Source of the DNA: Clostridia bacterium | GTDB taxonomy: Bacteria; Bacillota; Clostridia; Oscillospirales; Acutalibacteraceae | NCBI GenBank assembly: GCA_017516745.1 | Contig: JAFXBF010000004.1 | Coordinates: forward strand, 62,001-126,000 | Length of the DNA stretch: 64,000 bases | Direction: 5' to 3' | In this document: positions 51,189-60,859 of the stretch, piece by piece | Position numbering within the stretch: the stretch's first letter is position 1 | Layout: the number at the start of each line of letters is the position of its first letter | Translations under genes and position numbers: made by a program | Notes under the pieces: generated by a model | The model's database searches: none | The model's input: the letters and a program-made list of their open reading frames with translations, nothing else | What the model was told of the DNA's origin: nothing

Positions 51189-54100
51189 ATGTCTTGTTTT
51201 GTTAACACAATCAAAGACCTTGTGGAGTATAACGAGCTTTCCCGTGCGATAGACTCAAACCGTCTGCCCATGGGTGTGCTCGGGCTTTCGCATATTCACA
51301 AGGCACATTTCATTCATTCGCTCTGCGAAGAAAAAAAGCGCAAGGCGCTTATTATCGTGCCCGATGAAGGCTCTGCCTCAAGATTGAGAGATGATTTGAA
51401 ATCACTCGGAAGTGCGGCGGCAGTATATCCCGCAGGCGATTTCAGCTTTCGACCCACTCAGGCACACTCCCGTGAATACGAGCAGCAAAGGCTCGGCGTG
51501 CTTTCCTCAATGGCGCAGGGCACGCTTGACTGCGTTGTAATGAGCGTTGAGGCGGCAATGCAGCTCACCGTTGAGCCTCACATCCTGCGCAGAAACACAA
51601 TTGCCTTAGGGGTGGACAGCGAAATTCTGCCCGATATGATAGCCGACGACCTTGTTGCCGCAGGCTATGTGCGCAGTGAATTGGTAGAGGGTAAGGGTCA
51701 GTTTGCAATCCGTGGCGGACTGATTGATATTTTTCCGCCGTCAGAGGAAAACCCCGTAAGAATTGAGCTGTGGGGCGAAACCGTTGACAGCATAGCCTAT
51801 TTTGAAATTGATTCACAAAGAAGAACGGAGCAGATAGGCGAAATCCTGATTACGCCTGCCACAACCGTGCTTTACGAGAGCACGGACTCGCTTATAGGTA
51901 TAATTGAACAGCACAAAAGCTCTCTGAAAGGCAAGGGCTCTGTCAAGGCAAAAGCATCGCTTGACGAGGATATAGAAAAGCTGAAAAACGGCGTGCGAAT
52001 TGAATCGCTCGACCGTTATCTGCCATTACTCGGCAACGGCGGCTCAACGATATTCGAGCACGCTCAAGGGTATATGCTCTTTGTCTGCGAAACCTCTGCG
52101 GTAAAGCTGCACGCAGAAGCGGCTGAAAAGCTGATGAATGAGGACATCAAGGCAATGTTTGAGGAGGGTGTGCTCTCAAAGGGAATGGACAGCTACTCCA
52201 TCACCTTTGCACAGCTTACCTCGCTTTACGAAAAGCTGCACGCCGCATATCTTGACAATCTTCCGCGCGGCAGCTTTGATACGCCCGTGCGCAATCTTGT
52301 TACTGTCAGCGCCCGTCAGCTCTCTCCGTGGACGGGTCAGCTTATCGATTTGCTTGAGGACGTACGCCCTGCGCTATCGAAGGGCTTTAAGGTTGTGGTT
52401 TTTGCCGGCACGGAAAAAACCGCAAAGGCACTCAGCGACGAGCTTCGTGACGAGGAGGTAAACAGCGTTTACCTGCCCGTGACCCCTGCCGATTTTTCAC
52501 CCGGTATGGTAAGCGTGCTGCCCGGTACGCTTTCCTTCGGCTTTGAATACCCTGCCACAAAGGTTATGGCTATTACCTACGGCTCAAGGCAGGCTAATTT
52601 AGGCTCACTGCGCAAAAAAGCAAAGAAAAACAAGGGTCAGGGCTTCAACAGCCTGGATGAGCTGCACAGAGGCGATTATGTCGTACACTCCGTGCACGGT
52701 ATAGGTATTTTTGACGGCATAGAAAGCCTCAACGCTTCGGGCACAATCAAGGACTATATCAAAATCCGCTACGCCAAGGACGGCGTGCTTTACGTGCCCG
52801 TTGCACAGCTTGACCTTGTTACGAAATATATCGGCCCGGGCAGCGAAACAAAATCCGTTACGCTCAATAAGCTCGGCTCAGGCGACTGGCAGAAAACAAA
52901 AACCCGTGTACGCACCGCCGTAAAGGAAATGGCGGCAGAGCTTATAAATCTATACTCCAAGCGTATGAATATCAAGGGCTACGCTTTTTCGCCCGATATT
53001 GATATGCAGAACGATTTTGAGCGCAGGTTTGAGTTTGAGGAAACGGACGACCAGCTTCGCTGCATTGACGAAATTAAGCGTGATATGGAAAAGCCCCATC
53101 CGATGGACAGACTGCTTTGCGGTGACGTCGGCTTCGGCAAAACAGAGGTTGCCCTGCGTGCAGCGTTCAAGTGTGTTGCCGACGGTAAGCAGTGTGCAAT
53201 TTTAGTTCCGACAACTCTGCTTGCAATGCAGCACTACCAGACAATCAAAAAGCGTTTCGACACCTTCCCCATAGAGTGCGATATGATATCACGCTACCGC
53301 ACACCGAAGGAGCAGGAAAAAATATTAAATCAACTCCGCCGTGGCTCGCTTGATATAATCGTAGGCACGCACCGCCTCATTTCAAGCGACATTCAGTTTA
53401 AAGACCTTGGTCTTGTAATTGTTGACGAGGAACAGCGCTTCGGCGTTGCGCAGAAAGAAAAGCTCAAGGAGCGTTTTCCTGCTGTCGACGTGCTCACGCT
53501 TTCCGCTACACCAATTCCAAGAACGCTCAATATGGCTATGACGGGTATTCGTGATATGTCCACGCTTGAAGAAGCACCTATGGACAGACACCCCGTACAG
53601 ACCTATGTTATAGAGTTTGATATGGATATAATCGCTCAGGCGATTGAGCGTGAAATCCGCAGAGGCGGTCAGGTTTACTACCTGCACAACAGGGTAGAGG
53701 ATATCGACCGCTGTGCCGCACGCCTTCATGCCGCATTGCCCGATGCAAGAATTTCAGTTGGTCACGGTAAAATGACCGAGGAGGAACTCAGCGAGGTTTG
53801 GCAGTCCCTTCTTGAGGGCGAAACGGATGTGCTTGTGTGCACTACAATTATCGAAACGGGTGTTGACGTGCCAAACGCAAACACTCTCATTATCGAAAAC
53901 GCCGACAGAATGGGTCTTGCCCAGCTTCACCAGATAAGAGGCCGTGTCGGCAGAAGCTCACGCCGTGCAAGTGCATATTTCACCTTCACAAGAGGAAAAG
54001 AATTGAGCGATATTTCCACACGCCGCCTTGAGGCGATAAGAGAATTTACCGAATTCGGTTCAGGCTTCAAAATCGCAATGCGTGACCTTGAGTTAAGAGG

Positions 54101-54662
54101 TGCAGGCAACGTTCTCGGAGCAGAACAGCACGGCCACATGGAAGCTGTAGGTTACGATATGTATGTAAAGCTTCTCGGCGAAGCCGTGAGCGAAGAAAAG
54201 GGCGAAGCACCCGAAAAGCTCACGAAGGAATGTCTTATCGACCTGCGAGTGGACGCTCACATTCCCGAAAAATATATTTCAAACGTTCCGCAAAAATTGG
54301 CAATGTACCGCAGAATTGCCGATATAAGAAACGAAGCGGATGCTGAGGATGTGCTTGACGAGCTCATCGACCGCTTCGGTGAGCCGCCCGCAAGCGTTAC
54401 GGGTCTTATCAGCGTTTCTCTGCTTCGCAATAGCGCCGCAGATATGGGCATATACGAAATTGGTCAGAAGGGCGATTCGCTCATCCTCTATCTCGACCGA
54501 CCCGATATGCAGCGTGTCGCCGCACTTGCCGCCGCAATGGGCAAACGCCTCTCACTCAACGCAACGGGACAAAAGCCGTATATCAGCATTAAAGCAAAAA
54601 TCGGAGAAGCACCCATTGAGCAGCTGCGGCAGGCACTTTCGATTATGGCGAAGGCGAAATAA
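51189..54662 (+). CDS. mfd: Transcription-repair coupling factor
   Basis: 1157 residues, full length. The N-terminal UvrB-like half includes YPAGDFSFRPTQAHSREYEQ; the RNA-polymerase-interaction domain begins DELHRGDYVVHSVHGIGIFD (~493); the RecG-like motor has GDVGFGKTEVALRAAF (Walker A), IVDEEQRFGVAQKEKLK (DEEQ box), LSATPIPRTLNMAMTGIRDM and QIRGRVGRS. It removes stalled RNA polymerase and recruits nucleotide excision repair. Good ribosome site (AAAGGAGC). Confidence 0.97.
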   Translation: MSCFVNTIKDLVEYNELSRAIDSNRLPMGVLGLSHIHKAHFIHSLCEEKKRKALIIVPDEGSASRLRDDLKSLGSAAAVYPAGDFSFRPTQAHSREYEQQRLGVLSSMAQGTLDCVVMSVEAAMQLTVEPHILRRNTIALGVDSEILPDMIADDLVAAGYVRSELVEGKGQFAIRGGLIDIFPPSEENPVRIELWGETVDSIAYFEIDSQRRTEQIGEILITPATTVLYESTDSLIGIIEQHKSSLKGKGSVKAKASLDEDIEKLKNGVRIESLDRYLPLLGNGGSTIFEHAQGYMLFVCETSAVKLHAEAAEKLMNEDIKAMFEEGVLSKGMDSYSITFAQLTSLYEKLHAAYLDNLPRGSFDTPVRNLVTVSARQLSPWTGQLIDLLEDVRPALSKGFKVVVFAGTEKTAKALSDELRDEEVNSVYLPVTPADFSPGMVSVLPGTLSFGFEYPATKVMAITYGSRQANLGSLRKKAKKNKGQGFNSLDELHRGDYVVHSVHGIGIFDGIESLNASGTIKDYIKIRYAKDGVLYVPVAQLDLVTKYIGPGSETKSVTLNKLGSGDWQKTKTRVRTAVKEMAAELINLYSKRMNIKGYAFSPDIDMQNDFERRFEFEETDDQLRCIDEIKRDMEKPHPMDRLLCGDVGFGKTEVALRAAFKCVADGKQCAILVPTTLLAMQHYQTIKKRFDTFPIECDMISRYRTPKEQEKILNQLRRGSLDIIVGTHRLISSDIQFKDLGLVIVDEEQRFGVAQKEKLKERFPAVDVLTLSATPIPRTLNMAMTGIRDMSTLEEAPMDRHPVQTYVIEFDMDIIAQAIEREIRRGGQVYYLHNRVEDIDRCAARLHAALPDARISVGHGKMTEEELSEVWQSLLEGETDVLVCTTIIETGVDVPNANTLIIENADRMGLAQLHQIRGRVGRSSRRASAYFTFTRGKELSDISTRRLEAIREFTEFGSGFKIAMRDLELRGAGNVLGAEQHGHMEAVGYDMYVKLLGEAVSEEKGEAPEKLTKECLIDLRVDAHIPEKYISNVPQKLAMYRRIADIRNEADAEDVLDELIDRFGEPPASVTGLISVSLLRNSAADMGIYEIGQKGDSLILYLDRPDMQRVAALAAAMGKRLSLNATGQKPYISIKAKIGEAPIEQLRQALSIMAKAK

Positions 54663-54670
54663 CATTTTTT

Positions 54671-54730
54671 GAGTGCAGAGTGCAGAGTTCAGAACGCAGA
54701 ACGGATGGTGGGCTTTGCCCACACCCGATT
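54671..54730 (-). repeat. Interspersed repeat, inverted copy of the element at 10561
   Basis: Degenerate GAGTGCAGAGTGCAGAGTTC runs followed by the hairpin GGTGGGCTTTGCCCACACC; read on the minus strand it matches 10561-10620 in order and composition. Confidence 0.75.
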
Positions 54731-54895
54731 ATATAAAAGGCTTTAAATCAACATTTTATAAAATTGGAGCGAAGCGACCCTTGATTTTGCACTTTGCATT
54801 CATTTCGACAAACTGTAATTTACAAAACAAACCTTGCATATTTTATCACTTCCAAGGCAAACTAACCTCACAACTAAAGTTTGGGAGTGAGAAAA

Positions 54896-55126
54896 ATGAT
54901 TGACAAGGCATCGCTTGTGCTGGTTATTATCGGCGCACTCAACTGGGGCGGTATAGGTCTTTTCAAGTTTGACCTTGTTGCCTGGATTTTCGGCGGTCAG
55001 GCTGCGCTGATGAGCAGAATTATCTATACACTTGTTGCTCTTGCAGGTATCTGGTGCATATCTCTGCTTTTCCGCACGGACGCAGAGGGCGTAACCGTAA
55101 CACAGGACACAAACGGCATCGACTAA
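54896..55126 (+). CDS. DUF378 family small membrane protein
   Basis: 76 residues with two hydrophobic helices (~5-25 and ~38-60). SLVLVIIGALNWGGIGLF is the DUF378 signature (LxIIGALNWGLVG). Function unknown; these proteins are widespread in Firmicutes. ATG 54896 follows GGGAGTGAG; an in-frame TTG at 54881 precedes it. Confidence 0.9.
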   Translation: MIDKASLVLVIIGALNWGGIGLFKFDLVAWIFGGQAALMSRIIYTLVALAGIWCISLLFRTDAEGVTVTQDTNGID

Positions 55127-55167
55127 CGGGAATTAATTTCCCGTACATAGAAAAGCTTGCGCTTTTC
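55126..55167 (+). repeat. Two successive short hairpins
   Basis: An ACGGGAA/TTCCCGT-type hairpin and GAAAAGC-TTGC-GCTTTTC separated by five bases. They may act as a weak terminator; the second resembles the units of the arrays at 30968 and 39022. Confidence 0.5.
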
Positions 55168-55201
55168 AGTGATATATCCAAAAAATAAAGGGTGATAATG
55201 T

Positions 55202-56662
55202 TTGAAAAAAATCAATGTTGTGCCAAGACCAAACTCCGTTACATATACGGGCGGTATCGTCTGCGAAACGGCCTTTAAAAATGTTTTTGAATACACCGTT
55301 TCTGACCCGAAACTCGGAAAAGAGGGCTACTGCCTTAAGGTTGAGGCTTCTTCAATCACAATCACGGCAAACACGGCGCAGGGTCTTTTTTACGCAAGAA
55401 AAACGCTGGAGCAGTTGATGCTTTCCGACACTATACCCTGCGTAACAATTGAGGATACGCCGAGGTTTTCTTACCGTGGCTTTATGATTGACAGCGCAAG
55501 GCATATGCAGAGCGTTGATGAAATCAAAAAGTTGGCGGATGCTGCCGCCTTGCTCAAATTCAATGTTTTCCACTGGCACCTTTGTGATGACCAGGGCTTT
55601 AGAATCGAAAGCGAAAAATTCCCCGAGCTCAACGTTAAGGGCTCGTGGCGAGAAGGCGATGATTTCGGCAGCAGGCACGTAAAAGAACGTTACGGCGGAT
55701 ATTACACAAAGCAAGAAATCCGTGACGTTGTTGCCTACTGTGCCGAGCGGTTTATTGAGGTAATTCCCGAAATTGACCTGCCGGGTCACACTACTGCGCT
55801 TATCAGCACATATCCTCACCTTTCCTGCCGCAATGAGCAGATTGCCGTCAAGACAAAGCAGGGCATTTTTGAGGATATTCTCTGCGCAGGCAATGAAGAA
55901 ACATTGCAGTTTGTTTTCGAGCTTTTAGATGAAATTATTCCGCTTTTTCCCTCGGAAAGGTTTCACATCGGCGGTGACGAAGCACCTAAAATCCGCTGGA
56001 AGGAATGCCCGAAATGTCAGGCGAAAATCAAAGAGCTCAACCTTAAAAACGAAGAACAGCTTCAGGGCTGGTTTACTTCACAAATTATTGAATTCATTGC
56101 CGCAAAAGGCAAAAAGGCAACCGTGTGGAACGAGAGCCTTGCAGGTGAAAATCTGCCCGAGGGCACAACCGTGCAGATGTGGATGGATCCGAAGAAAAAC
56201 AGCGTTAAATGGGCAAACAGGGCAAATCCGATTATCAACAGCGATTTTTACCACTACTACTGCGACTATCCCTATTATATGACGCCGCTTAAAAAGACCT
56301 ATTCCTTTTCTCCCGTTCCCAGGGGTGTTGCACCGATTATGGAAAGCTTTGTCCTCGGTGTTGAGTGCCCGATGTGGACAGAATATATTTACAATTTTGA
56401 ATGGCTGTGCCATATGGCGTTTCCCCGTTTTGCGGCTGTTGCCGAAAGAGGCTGGACAAAAGAAAGACTTTGCGACTGCGCAGATTTTGAAAGCCGCTTT
56501 AAGGCTATTATTCCCCTTATAAAAGAAAAAGGTGTTTGTCCCGCACCAGAAAACGAGTGGAATTATAACCCTGCCAAAAGGTTAAAGGGTACATTAAAAT
56601 TTTTTGCAGACAAAATTGATTCTGATCTCATTGCCAATTCACTTAAAAACCTGAAAAAATAA
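55202..56662 (+). CDS. Beta-N-acetylhexosaminidase (GH20), cytoplasmic
   Basis: A 486-residue GH20 enzyme releasing terminal GlcNAc/GalNAc. An N-terminal GH20b-like domain is followed by the barrel: SYRGFMIDSARHMQSVDEIK (~92-111), NVFHWHLCDDQGFRIESEKF, DLPGHTTALI and the catalytic HIGGDEAPK pair Asp259-Glu260 (substrate-assisted mechanism). WNESLAGENLP and MWTEYIYNFEWL supply the Trp pocket residues. There is no signal peptide, so it probably acts on imported glycan fragments. The start is TTG at 55202 behind GGGTGAT; a nearby ATG (55198) is out of frame. Confidence 0.93.
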   Translation: MKKINVVPRPNSVTYTGGIVCETAFKNVFEYTVSDPKLGKEGYCLKVEASSITITANTAQGLFYARKTLEQLMLSDTIPCVTIEDTPRFSYRGFMIDSARHMQSVDEIKKLADAAALLKFNVFHWHLCDDQGFRIESEKFPELNVKGSWREGDDFGSRHVKERYGGYYTKQEIRDVVAYCAERFIEVIPEIDLPGHTTALISTYPHLSCRNEQIAVKTKQGIFEDILCAGNEETLQFVFELLDEIIPLFPSERFHIGGDEAPKIRWKECPKCQAKIKELNLKNEEQLQGWFTSQIIEFIAAKGKKATVWNESLAGENLPEGTTVQMWMDPKKNSVKWANRANPIINSDFYHYYCDYPYYMTPLKKTYSFSPVPRGVAPIMESFVLGVECPMWTEYIYNFEWLCHMAFPRFAAVAERGWTKERLCDCADFESRFKAIIPLIKEKGVCPAPENEWNYNPAKRLKGTLKFFADKIDSDLIANSLKNLKK

Positions 56663-56719
56663 GGCACATGAATATATCACACCGCCAAGGTAAAAATATT
56701 ACTGCGGAGGTGAGAAGAA

Positions 56720-56887
56720 ATGAACTGTGCAAACGGCAACAAGAGCATTCACTGCAGCGTTGAGCAGTGCCGCCACCATTGCGGTAACGCCAACTACTGC
56801 ACACTCGATACTGTATCAATCGGCACACACGAGCCCAACCCCACAGATGTAAAGTGTGTTGACTGCAACTCTTTTGAAAAGAAATAA
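56720..56887 (+). CDS. DUF1540 domain mini-protein
   Basis: A 55-residue Cys/His-rich protein beginning MNCANGNKSIHCSVEQCRHH, with further Cys in CGNANYC and VKCVDCNSFEKK. The Cys spacing matches the DUF1540 family common in Clostridia and Bacilli, probably a small zinc- or metal-binding module of unknown function. A strong ribosome site GGAGGTGAG lies 5 bases upstream of ATG 56720. A terminator follows at 56971. Confidence 0.88.
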   Translation: MNCANGNKSIHCSVEQCRHHCGNANYCTLDTVSIGTHEPNPTDVKCVDCNSFEKK

Positions 56888-56970
56888 AGCAAAAAGCAGT
56901 TCGGCGGACGTTCACGCCCGACAAGGCAGTATTTCTTTAAAATGTGAATTTTAAGCACAATAATGCATCA

Positions 56971-57014
56971 AAAACCTCGGTATGCGTCAACATTACCGAG
57001 GTTTTTTCTTTTTT
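56971..57014 (+). terminator. Rho-independent terminator after the DUF1540 gene
   Basis: A 12-bp perfect stem AAAACCTCGGTA/TACCGAGGTTTT (56971-56982, 56994-57005) followed by TTCTTTTTT. From here to the LRR gene start (57245) I see only a short palindrome AGTTAC/GTAACT near 57022 and no gene. Confidence 0.93.
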
Positions 57015-57244
57015 AGAACTAACAGTTACAAAACTGTAACTTCTTTTTTGGTGAATTATGTGTTATTATAGAATCGTAAAGTCGTACTATTCAAATTCAG
57101 TCCCTTTTTCAGCAGTTTTCAGAGGAAAGTGGGTGAGTCTGATGTTTTATTGAAAAACTGCAAGCATATCATTTGTTCGACACAAGGATGCGTTCCCAGG
57201 ATTGTTATTTTAAATTACATTGAAAAATAAAGGAGGCAAACAAA

Positions 57245-59971
57245 ATGAAGAAACAATATAAAAAGTTACTGTCATTAATTCTTACAGCAGTTTTGCTTTT
57301 ATCTTTTGCTATGACAGGTTTTGCCAACGATGTGTCAGAGGAAATAGAGGATATACCTCTGCCGGAGTACAGCGACGGACTTTTTGTTTACAAAGTAAAA
57401 GACGGCAAAGCCTACTTGATCAATACGGAACCTGAAATTTCCGATACATATTCCGGTACACTCACAATTCCCGCAACACTCGGCGGCTATCCTCTTGCAA
57501 GTATAGTTGACGATGCACTGGCCTTTTTACCGCTTGTCACGGCATTTGTTGCAGATGAAGCGAGCGAATACTTCGCGTCGGATGAAAACGGTGTTTTGTT
57601 CAACAAAAATAAAACCGTAATTTTACAGTATCCTCAGGCTTCAACCGCCAAAGTTTACGCAGTGCCCGACAGCGTGCAAACAATTTCGCCATATGCTTTC
57701 GCTTTTAACGCTTCGCTTGAGCAGGTTACATTCGGCGAAAACAGCAGCCTTACACTTGTTAATAGCAATGCATTCAGAAAATGCACCTCGCTTAAAAGCT
57801 TTTTCGTACCCGATAAGGTTACGAAGATAGGTATATTCGCTTTTTATGAATGCACTTCGCTTGAAAGCATCACATTCGGCGAAAACAGCCGAATTGACAG
57901 AATTGAAGACGGAGCGTTTATATACTGTGCATCGCTTAAAGAGTTTGTTGCGCCGGAAAGCTTAACGCATATCGGCGGTCAGGCTTTCGCACACTGCTCA
58001 TCACTTACAAGTGTTGAATTCAGCGCCGACAGCAAGCTTTCAGAAGTCGAAGGAAGGGCTTTTGAAAACTGCGATGGTCTTACCGAGCTTTATTTCCCTG
58101 CGAGTGTCAATCTCCTCGGCAAGACATTATTTATGAGCTGTGATAATATTGAAGCGATTAATGTTGATAAAGCCAATACGGCTTATTCAAGCGTAAACGG
58201 TGTTTTATTTGATAAGGCACAAACTGTTTTAGTGGAGTATCCGCATAAAAAAGCAGACTCCGATTACACCGTACCCGATGGAGTACATACCATAAATACC
58301 GCAGTGTTCAGCGGTAATGAATATCTGGTTAACGTAAGCTTGCCGGACAGCATTAAGACGATAGGCGAAAGTGCCTTTGAGGCTTGTCCGAATCTTGAAA
58401 CCGTTACGTCAAGCGAAGGCATAAAGCTTGAAGCTTTATGCGACTTTGCTTTCCGTGATTGTACCCGGCTCGTTTCTGTCTGTCTGGGCAGCTCACTCAA
58501 AAGCATAGGCACGAGAGCTTTTTATAACTGCTATAAGCTTGAAAATATCGGGCTCGGAGAAGATAATAAGCTTGAAAGCATAGGCGATTCTGCGTTCAGC
58601 GATTGCCGCAACCTGAAAGAAATTCACCTGCCTGACAGCCTTACGCACATAGGACAGTGGGCATTCAACTGTTGCAAAAGCCTTACGGAAATTAATATTC
58701 CTTCACAACTTGAAAGCATAAGCCTTGCGGTTTTCTACGGTTGCTCAAATCTGACCGGCGATGTCGTTATTCCCGACGGTATAACAGAAATTAGGCTTTA
58801 TGCATTCAGAGGCTGCTCAAAAATAACAAGCCTGACCGTGCCCGAAAGCGTTACAATTATCGGATCTGAGTCTTTTGTGGGCTGCTATCGCCTTAAAAGC
58901 ATAAATTTTGCCGAAAACAGCAAGCTGAAGACAATCAATAACGGCGCATTCAACTATTGCACAAGCCTTACCGAAATTACCCTGCCTGAAACAGTAACGT
59001 ATATCGGTTCAACCGCATTTGCCGATTGCGAAAAGCTTGAGAATATCAGCATTCCCGATACGGTTGAAAGAATCGGAGACAGTGCTTTCACTAATACTGC
59101 TCATTTTAAAAATAACGCCAATTGGGACTCAAATGCATATTACGCAGGCAATCATCTTATATATTCAAACCGCAATAAAATGGGCGAAAAGCTCGTAATA
59201 CGCGAGGGAACAAAAACGGTTGCAACCTACTTCCTTACAAGAGACTGTGAAAGCCTGAAAAGCATTTACATACCCAAAAGCCTTGCAGTTGTTAACTTCC
59301 ACAGCTTCTACGGATGTAAGAATGTTGAAAAGGTTTACTACGCGGGCAGTGAAGAGGATTTTAAAAACATCAAAATAGATGCTTCCAACGACTTCCTGTT
59401 TTCGAATATCGAATATAATCACGTCCATAAATATACCTGTGAGGTTACGGAAGAATCCAACTGCACAAAAGAAGGAAAAGAACAGCACACCTGTATTTGC
59501 GGCCATGAATATTACAGCACAATCCCGACAGACGAAACCGACCATTCCTTCGGAAAATGGACGGTCACAGTCCAACCTACAGTAACACAGACAGGCACAA
59601 AAGAACGCAGCTGTATCCGCTGCGGAGAAACGCAATACGAAACCGTTCCCGTAAAGCCGGGTGTGGTTTACGGCGTGGATATTCCCGAAGCAATTACCGT
59701 AAATTATAAAAAGAGTTTTGAACTGATTCCGTTATTAGACTGCGATTCAACGGCAGACTGCAGGATAGTATGGGAATCATCAGATTTGAATATAATAACA
59801 CCTTACTCCGACGGTGAATTTTCTGCACTCGGAACAGGTACGGCAACAATAACCTGTACGGTAAGGGACGCTCAGGGTAACGAATTTACCGACACCTGCA
59901 CAGTAACCGTTAAGTACACGTTCTTGCAGATAATAATAAAGTATCTTCTTTTCGGCTGGCTATGGTTTTGA
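57245..59971 (+). CDS. BspA-type leucine-rich-repeat surface protein
   Basis: A 908-residue secreted protein. Signal peptide at ~1-27 (LLSLILTAVLLLSFAMTGFA). About 20 LRR_5 repeats of ~23 residues (typical unit IGDSAFSDCRNLKEIHLPDS) span ~90-700. A small Cys-rich stretch, CTKEGKEQHTCICGHEYYS then SCIRCGETQYE (~735-800), and a Big_2-like Ig domain (~815-890, ITCTVRDAQGNEFTDTCTVT) follow. The last 17 residues, TFLQIIIKYLLFGWLWF, form a hydrophobic C-terminal tail with no basic stop and no LPXTG. BspA-like proteins bind host or bacterial surfaces. Strong AAAGGAGG ribosome site. Confidence 0.93.
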   Translation: MKKQYKKLLSLILTAVLLLSFAMTGFANDVSEEIEDIPLPEYSDGLFVYKVKDGKAYLINTEPEISDTYSGTLTIPATLGGYPLASIVDDALAFLPLVTAFVADEASEYFASDENGVLFNKNKTVILQYPQASTAKVYAVPDSVQTISPYAFAFNASLEQVTFGENSSLTLVNSNAFRKCTSLKSFFVPDKVTKIGIFAFYECTSLESITFGENSRIDRIEDGAFIYCASLKEFVAPESLTHIGGQAFAHCSSLTSVEFSADSKLSEVEGRAFENCDGLTELYFPASVNLLGKTLFMSCDNIEAINVDKANTAYSSVNGVLFDKAQTVLVEYPHKKADSDYTVPDGVHTINTAVFSGNEYLVNVSLPDSIKTIGESAFEACPNLETVTSSEGIKLEALCDFAFRDCTRLVSVCLGSSLKSIGTRAFYNCYKLENIGLGEDNKLESIGDSAFSDCRNLKEIHLPDSLTHIGQWAFNCCKSLTEINIPSQLESISLAVFYGCSNLTGDVVIPDGITEIRLYAFRGCSKITSLTVPESVTIIGSESFVGCYRLKSINFAENSKLKTINNGAFNYCTSLTEITLPETVTYIGSTAFADCEKLENISIPDTVERIGDSAFTNTAHFKNNANWDSNAYYAGNHLIYSNRNKMGEKLVIREGTKTVATYFLTRDCESLKSIYIPKSLAVVNFHSFYGCKNVEKVYYAGSEEDFKNIKIDASNDFLFSNIEYNHVHKYTCEVTEESNCTKEGKEQHTCICGHEYYSTIPTDETDHSFGKWTVTVQPTVTQTGTKERSCIRCGETQYETVPVKPGVVYGVDIPEAITVNYKKSFELIPLLDCDSTADCRIVWESSDLNIITPYSDGEFSALGTGTATITCTVRDAQGNEFTDTCTVTVKYTFLQIIIKYLLFGWLWF

Positions 59972-60039
59972 GGTATCGGCAGAAAACAGATAATGCTGAA
60001 TTCGTTATCCGGAACACAGTGCCCCGACGGGATGTTAAA

Positions 60040-60537
60040 TCAATCCGCCAATTTTTCGACGATTGTGTCAACACATTGCTCGGGAGTCAGCCCTAAACAG
60101 TCGAGCGTTATATCTGCATACCTTTCATAAAGCGGTGCTCTTTCTTCAAAGAGCTGGGCAACGGTTGTGCCGTTTTTCATTGCAACGCCACGGGTTTTGA
60201 TATCCGCAAGCCTTTTTTCTATTTCGGCAAGCGGCAGCTTGAGATAAACAAAAACACTGTTCTTTTTTAGCTTCCCCATAGCCTCTTTGCCGTAAACTGC
60301 GCTGCCGCCGGTTGCGATAACGCTGTTTTCAAACTCACAGCAGCAGATGATGTCGTTTTCAACCTGTAAAAATCCGTCCGTGCCTTTTTCTTCAATAATG
60401 TCACAAAGGCTCTTTCGGCAGGCGTTCTGAATTATAAGGTCGGTGTCGGTAAAGGAGCAAAGCAGGCTCTTTGCAAGAAGCACGCCGATAGTGCTTTTTC
60501 CTGCTCCCGGCATACCGATTAAAACAATGTTTTTCAT
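60040..60537 (-). CDS. Shikimate-kinase-like protein
   Basis: A 165-residue P-loop kinase of the AroK family: GMPGAGKSTIGVLLAK (Walker A), FTDTDLII (Asp33 for shikimate/Mg), SVIATGGSAV (family GGG here GGS) and the lid/Arg region EERAPLYERYADI. The Arg that binds the shikimate carboxylate in GFR-x-x-E is replaced by Leu (GFLQVE, Leu57). It may therefore be a weak shikimate kinase or a paralogue with another substrate. No other aromatic-pathway gene is adjacent. Confidence 0.82.
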   Translation of the reverse strand: MKNIVLIGMPGAGKSTIGVLLAKSLLCSFTDTDLIIQNACRKSLCDIIEEKGTDGFLQVENDIICCCEFENSVIATGGSAVYGKEAMGKLKKNSVFVYLKLPLAEIEKRLADIKTRGVAMKNGTTVAQLFEERAPLYERYADITLDCLGLTPEQCVDTIVEKLAD

Positions 60538-60641
60538 ATGTTTTCTCCACTATTTTGTTATAACGGAATTTTACCTCATTCCGAAGAAAAAATCAACAAA
60601 AAACATCCCCGTAAACTGCATTTATTCTCCGTGTATATTGC

Positions 60642-60670
60642 TTGACGAAATATGGGGTTTATGGTAATAT
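60642..60670 (+). promoter_or_regulatory. Promoter of pflB
   Basis: TTGACG (60642-60647), a 17-base spacer, TAATAT (60665-60670), 30 bases before the ZTP aptamer. Confidence 0.75.
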
Positions 60671-60701
60671 GAAAATGTAAAATAAGGGTACAAAAAAATA
60701 T

Positions 60702-60776
60702 AAAAACCTCTGACGAAAACAGAATTGTTGTGGAGTTAACCACGGTGAGGTTTTTGCTTGTCGATCGTCTGGGCAG
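60702..60776 (+). promoter_or_regulatory. ZTP (pfl-motif) riboswitch
   Basis: P1 AAAAACCTC/GAGGTTTTT (60702-60710, 60747-60755), the core GTGGAGTTAACCACG and the distal conserved CGATCGTCTGGGC that forms the pseudoknot, overlapping the terminator. It senses ZTP/ZMP, the signal of low 10-formyl-tetrahydrofolate, and turns on formate-producing PFL. Confidence 0.93.
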
Positions 60777-60806
60777 CACTTCTGTTTCTGAAGTGTTGCC
60801 CTTTTT
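60771..60806 (+). terminator. Terminator of the ZTP riboswitch
   Basis: 12-bp stem GGGCAGCACTTC/GAAGTGTTGCCC (with a G-T pair) followed by TTTTT. Its left arm overlaps the aptamer's CTGGGC, so ligand binding prevents it. Confidence 0.93.
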
Positions 60807-60859
60807 GCTTTGTTTATATTTTTTTCTATATATGAAGTTTAAAAGGAAAGGTGATTAAG

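Noticed and set aside
54673..54903. 76-codon frame between mfd and the DUF378 gene
   Set aside because: It begins in an interspersed repeat, has no ribosome site, and overlaps the true DUF378 start.
55198..55204. ATG at 55198 as start of the GH20 gene
   Set aside because: It is out of frame with the conserved protein; TTG at 55202 is in frame and has the ribosome site.
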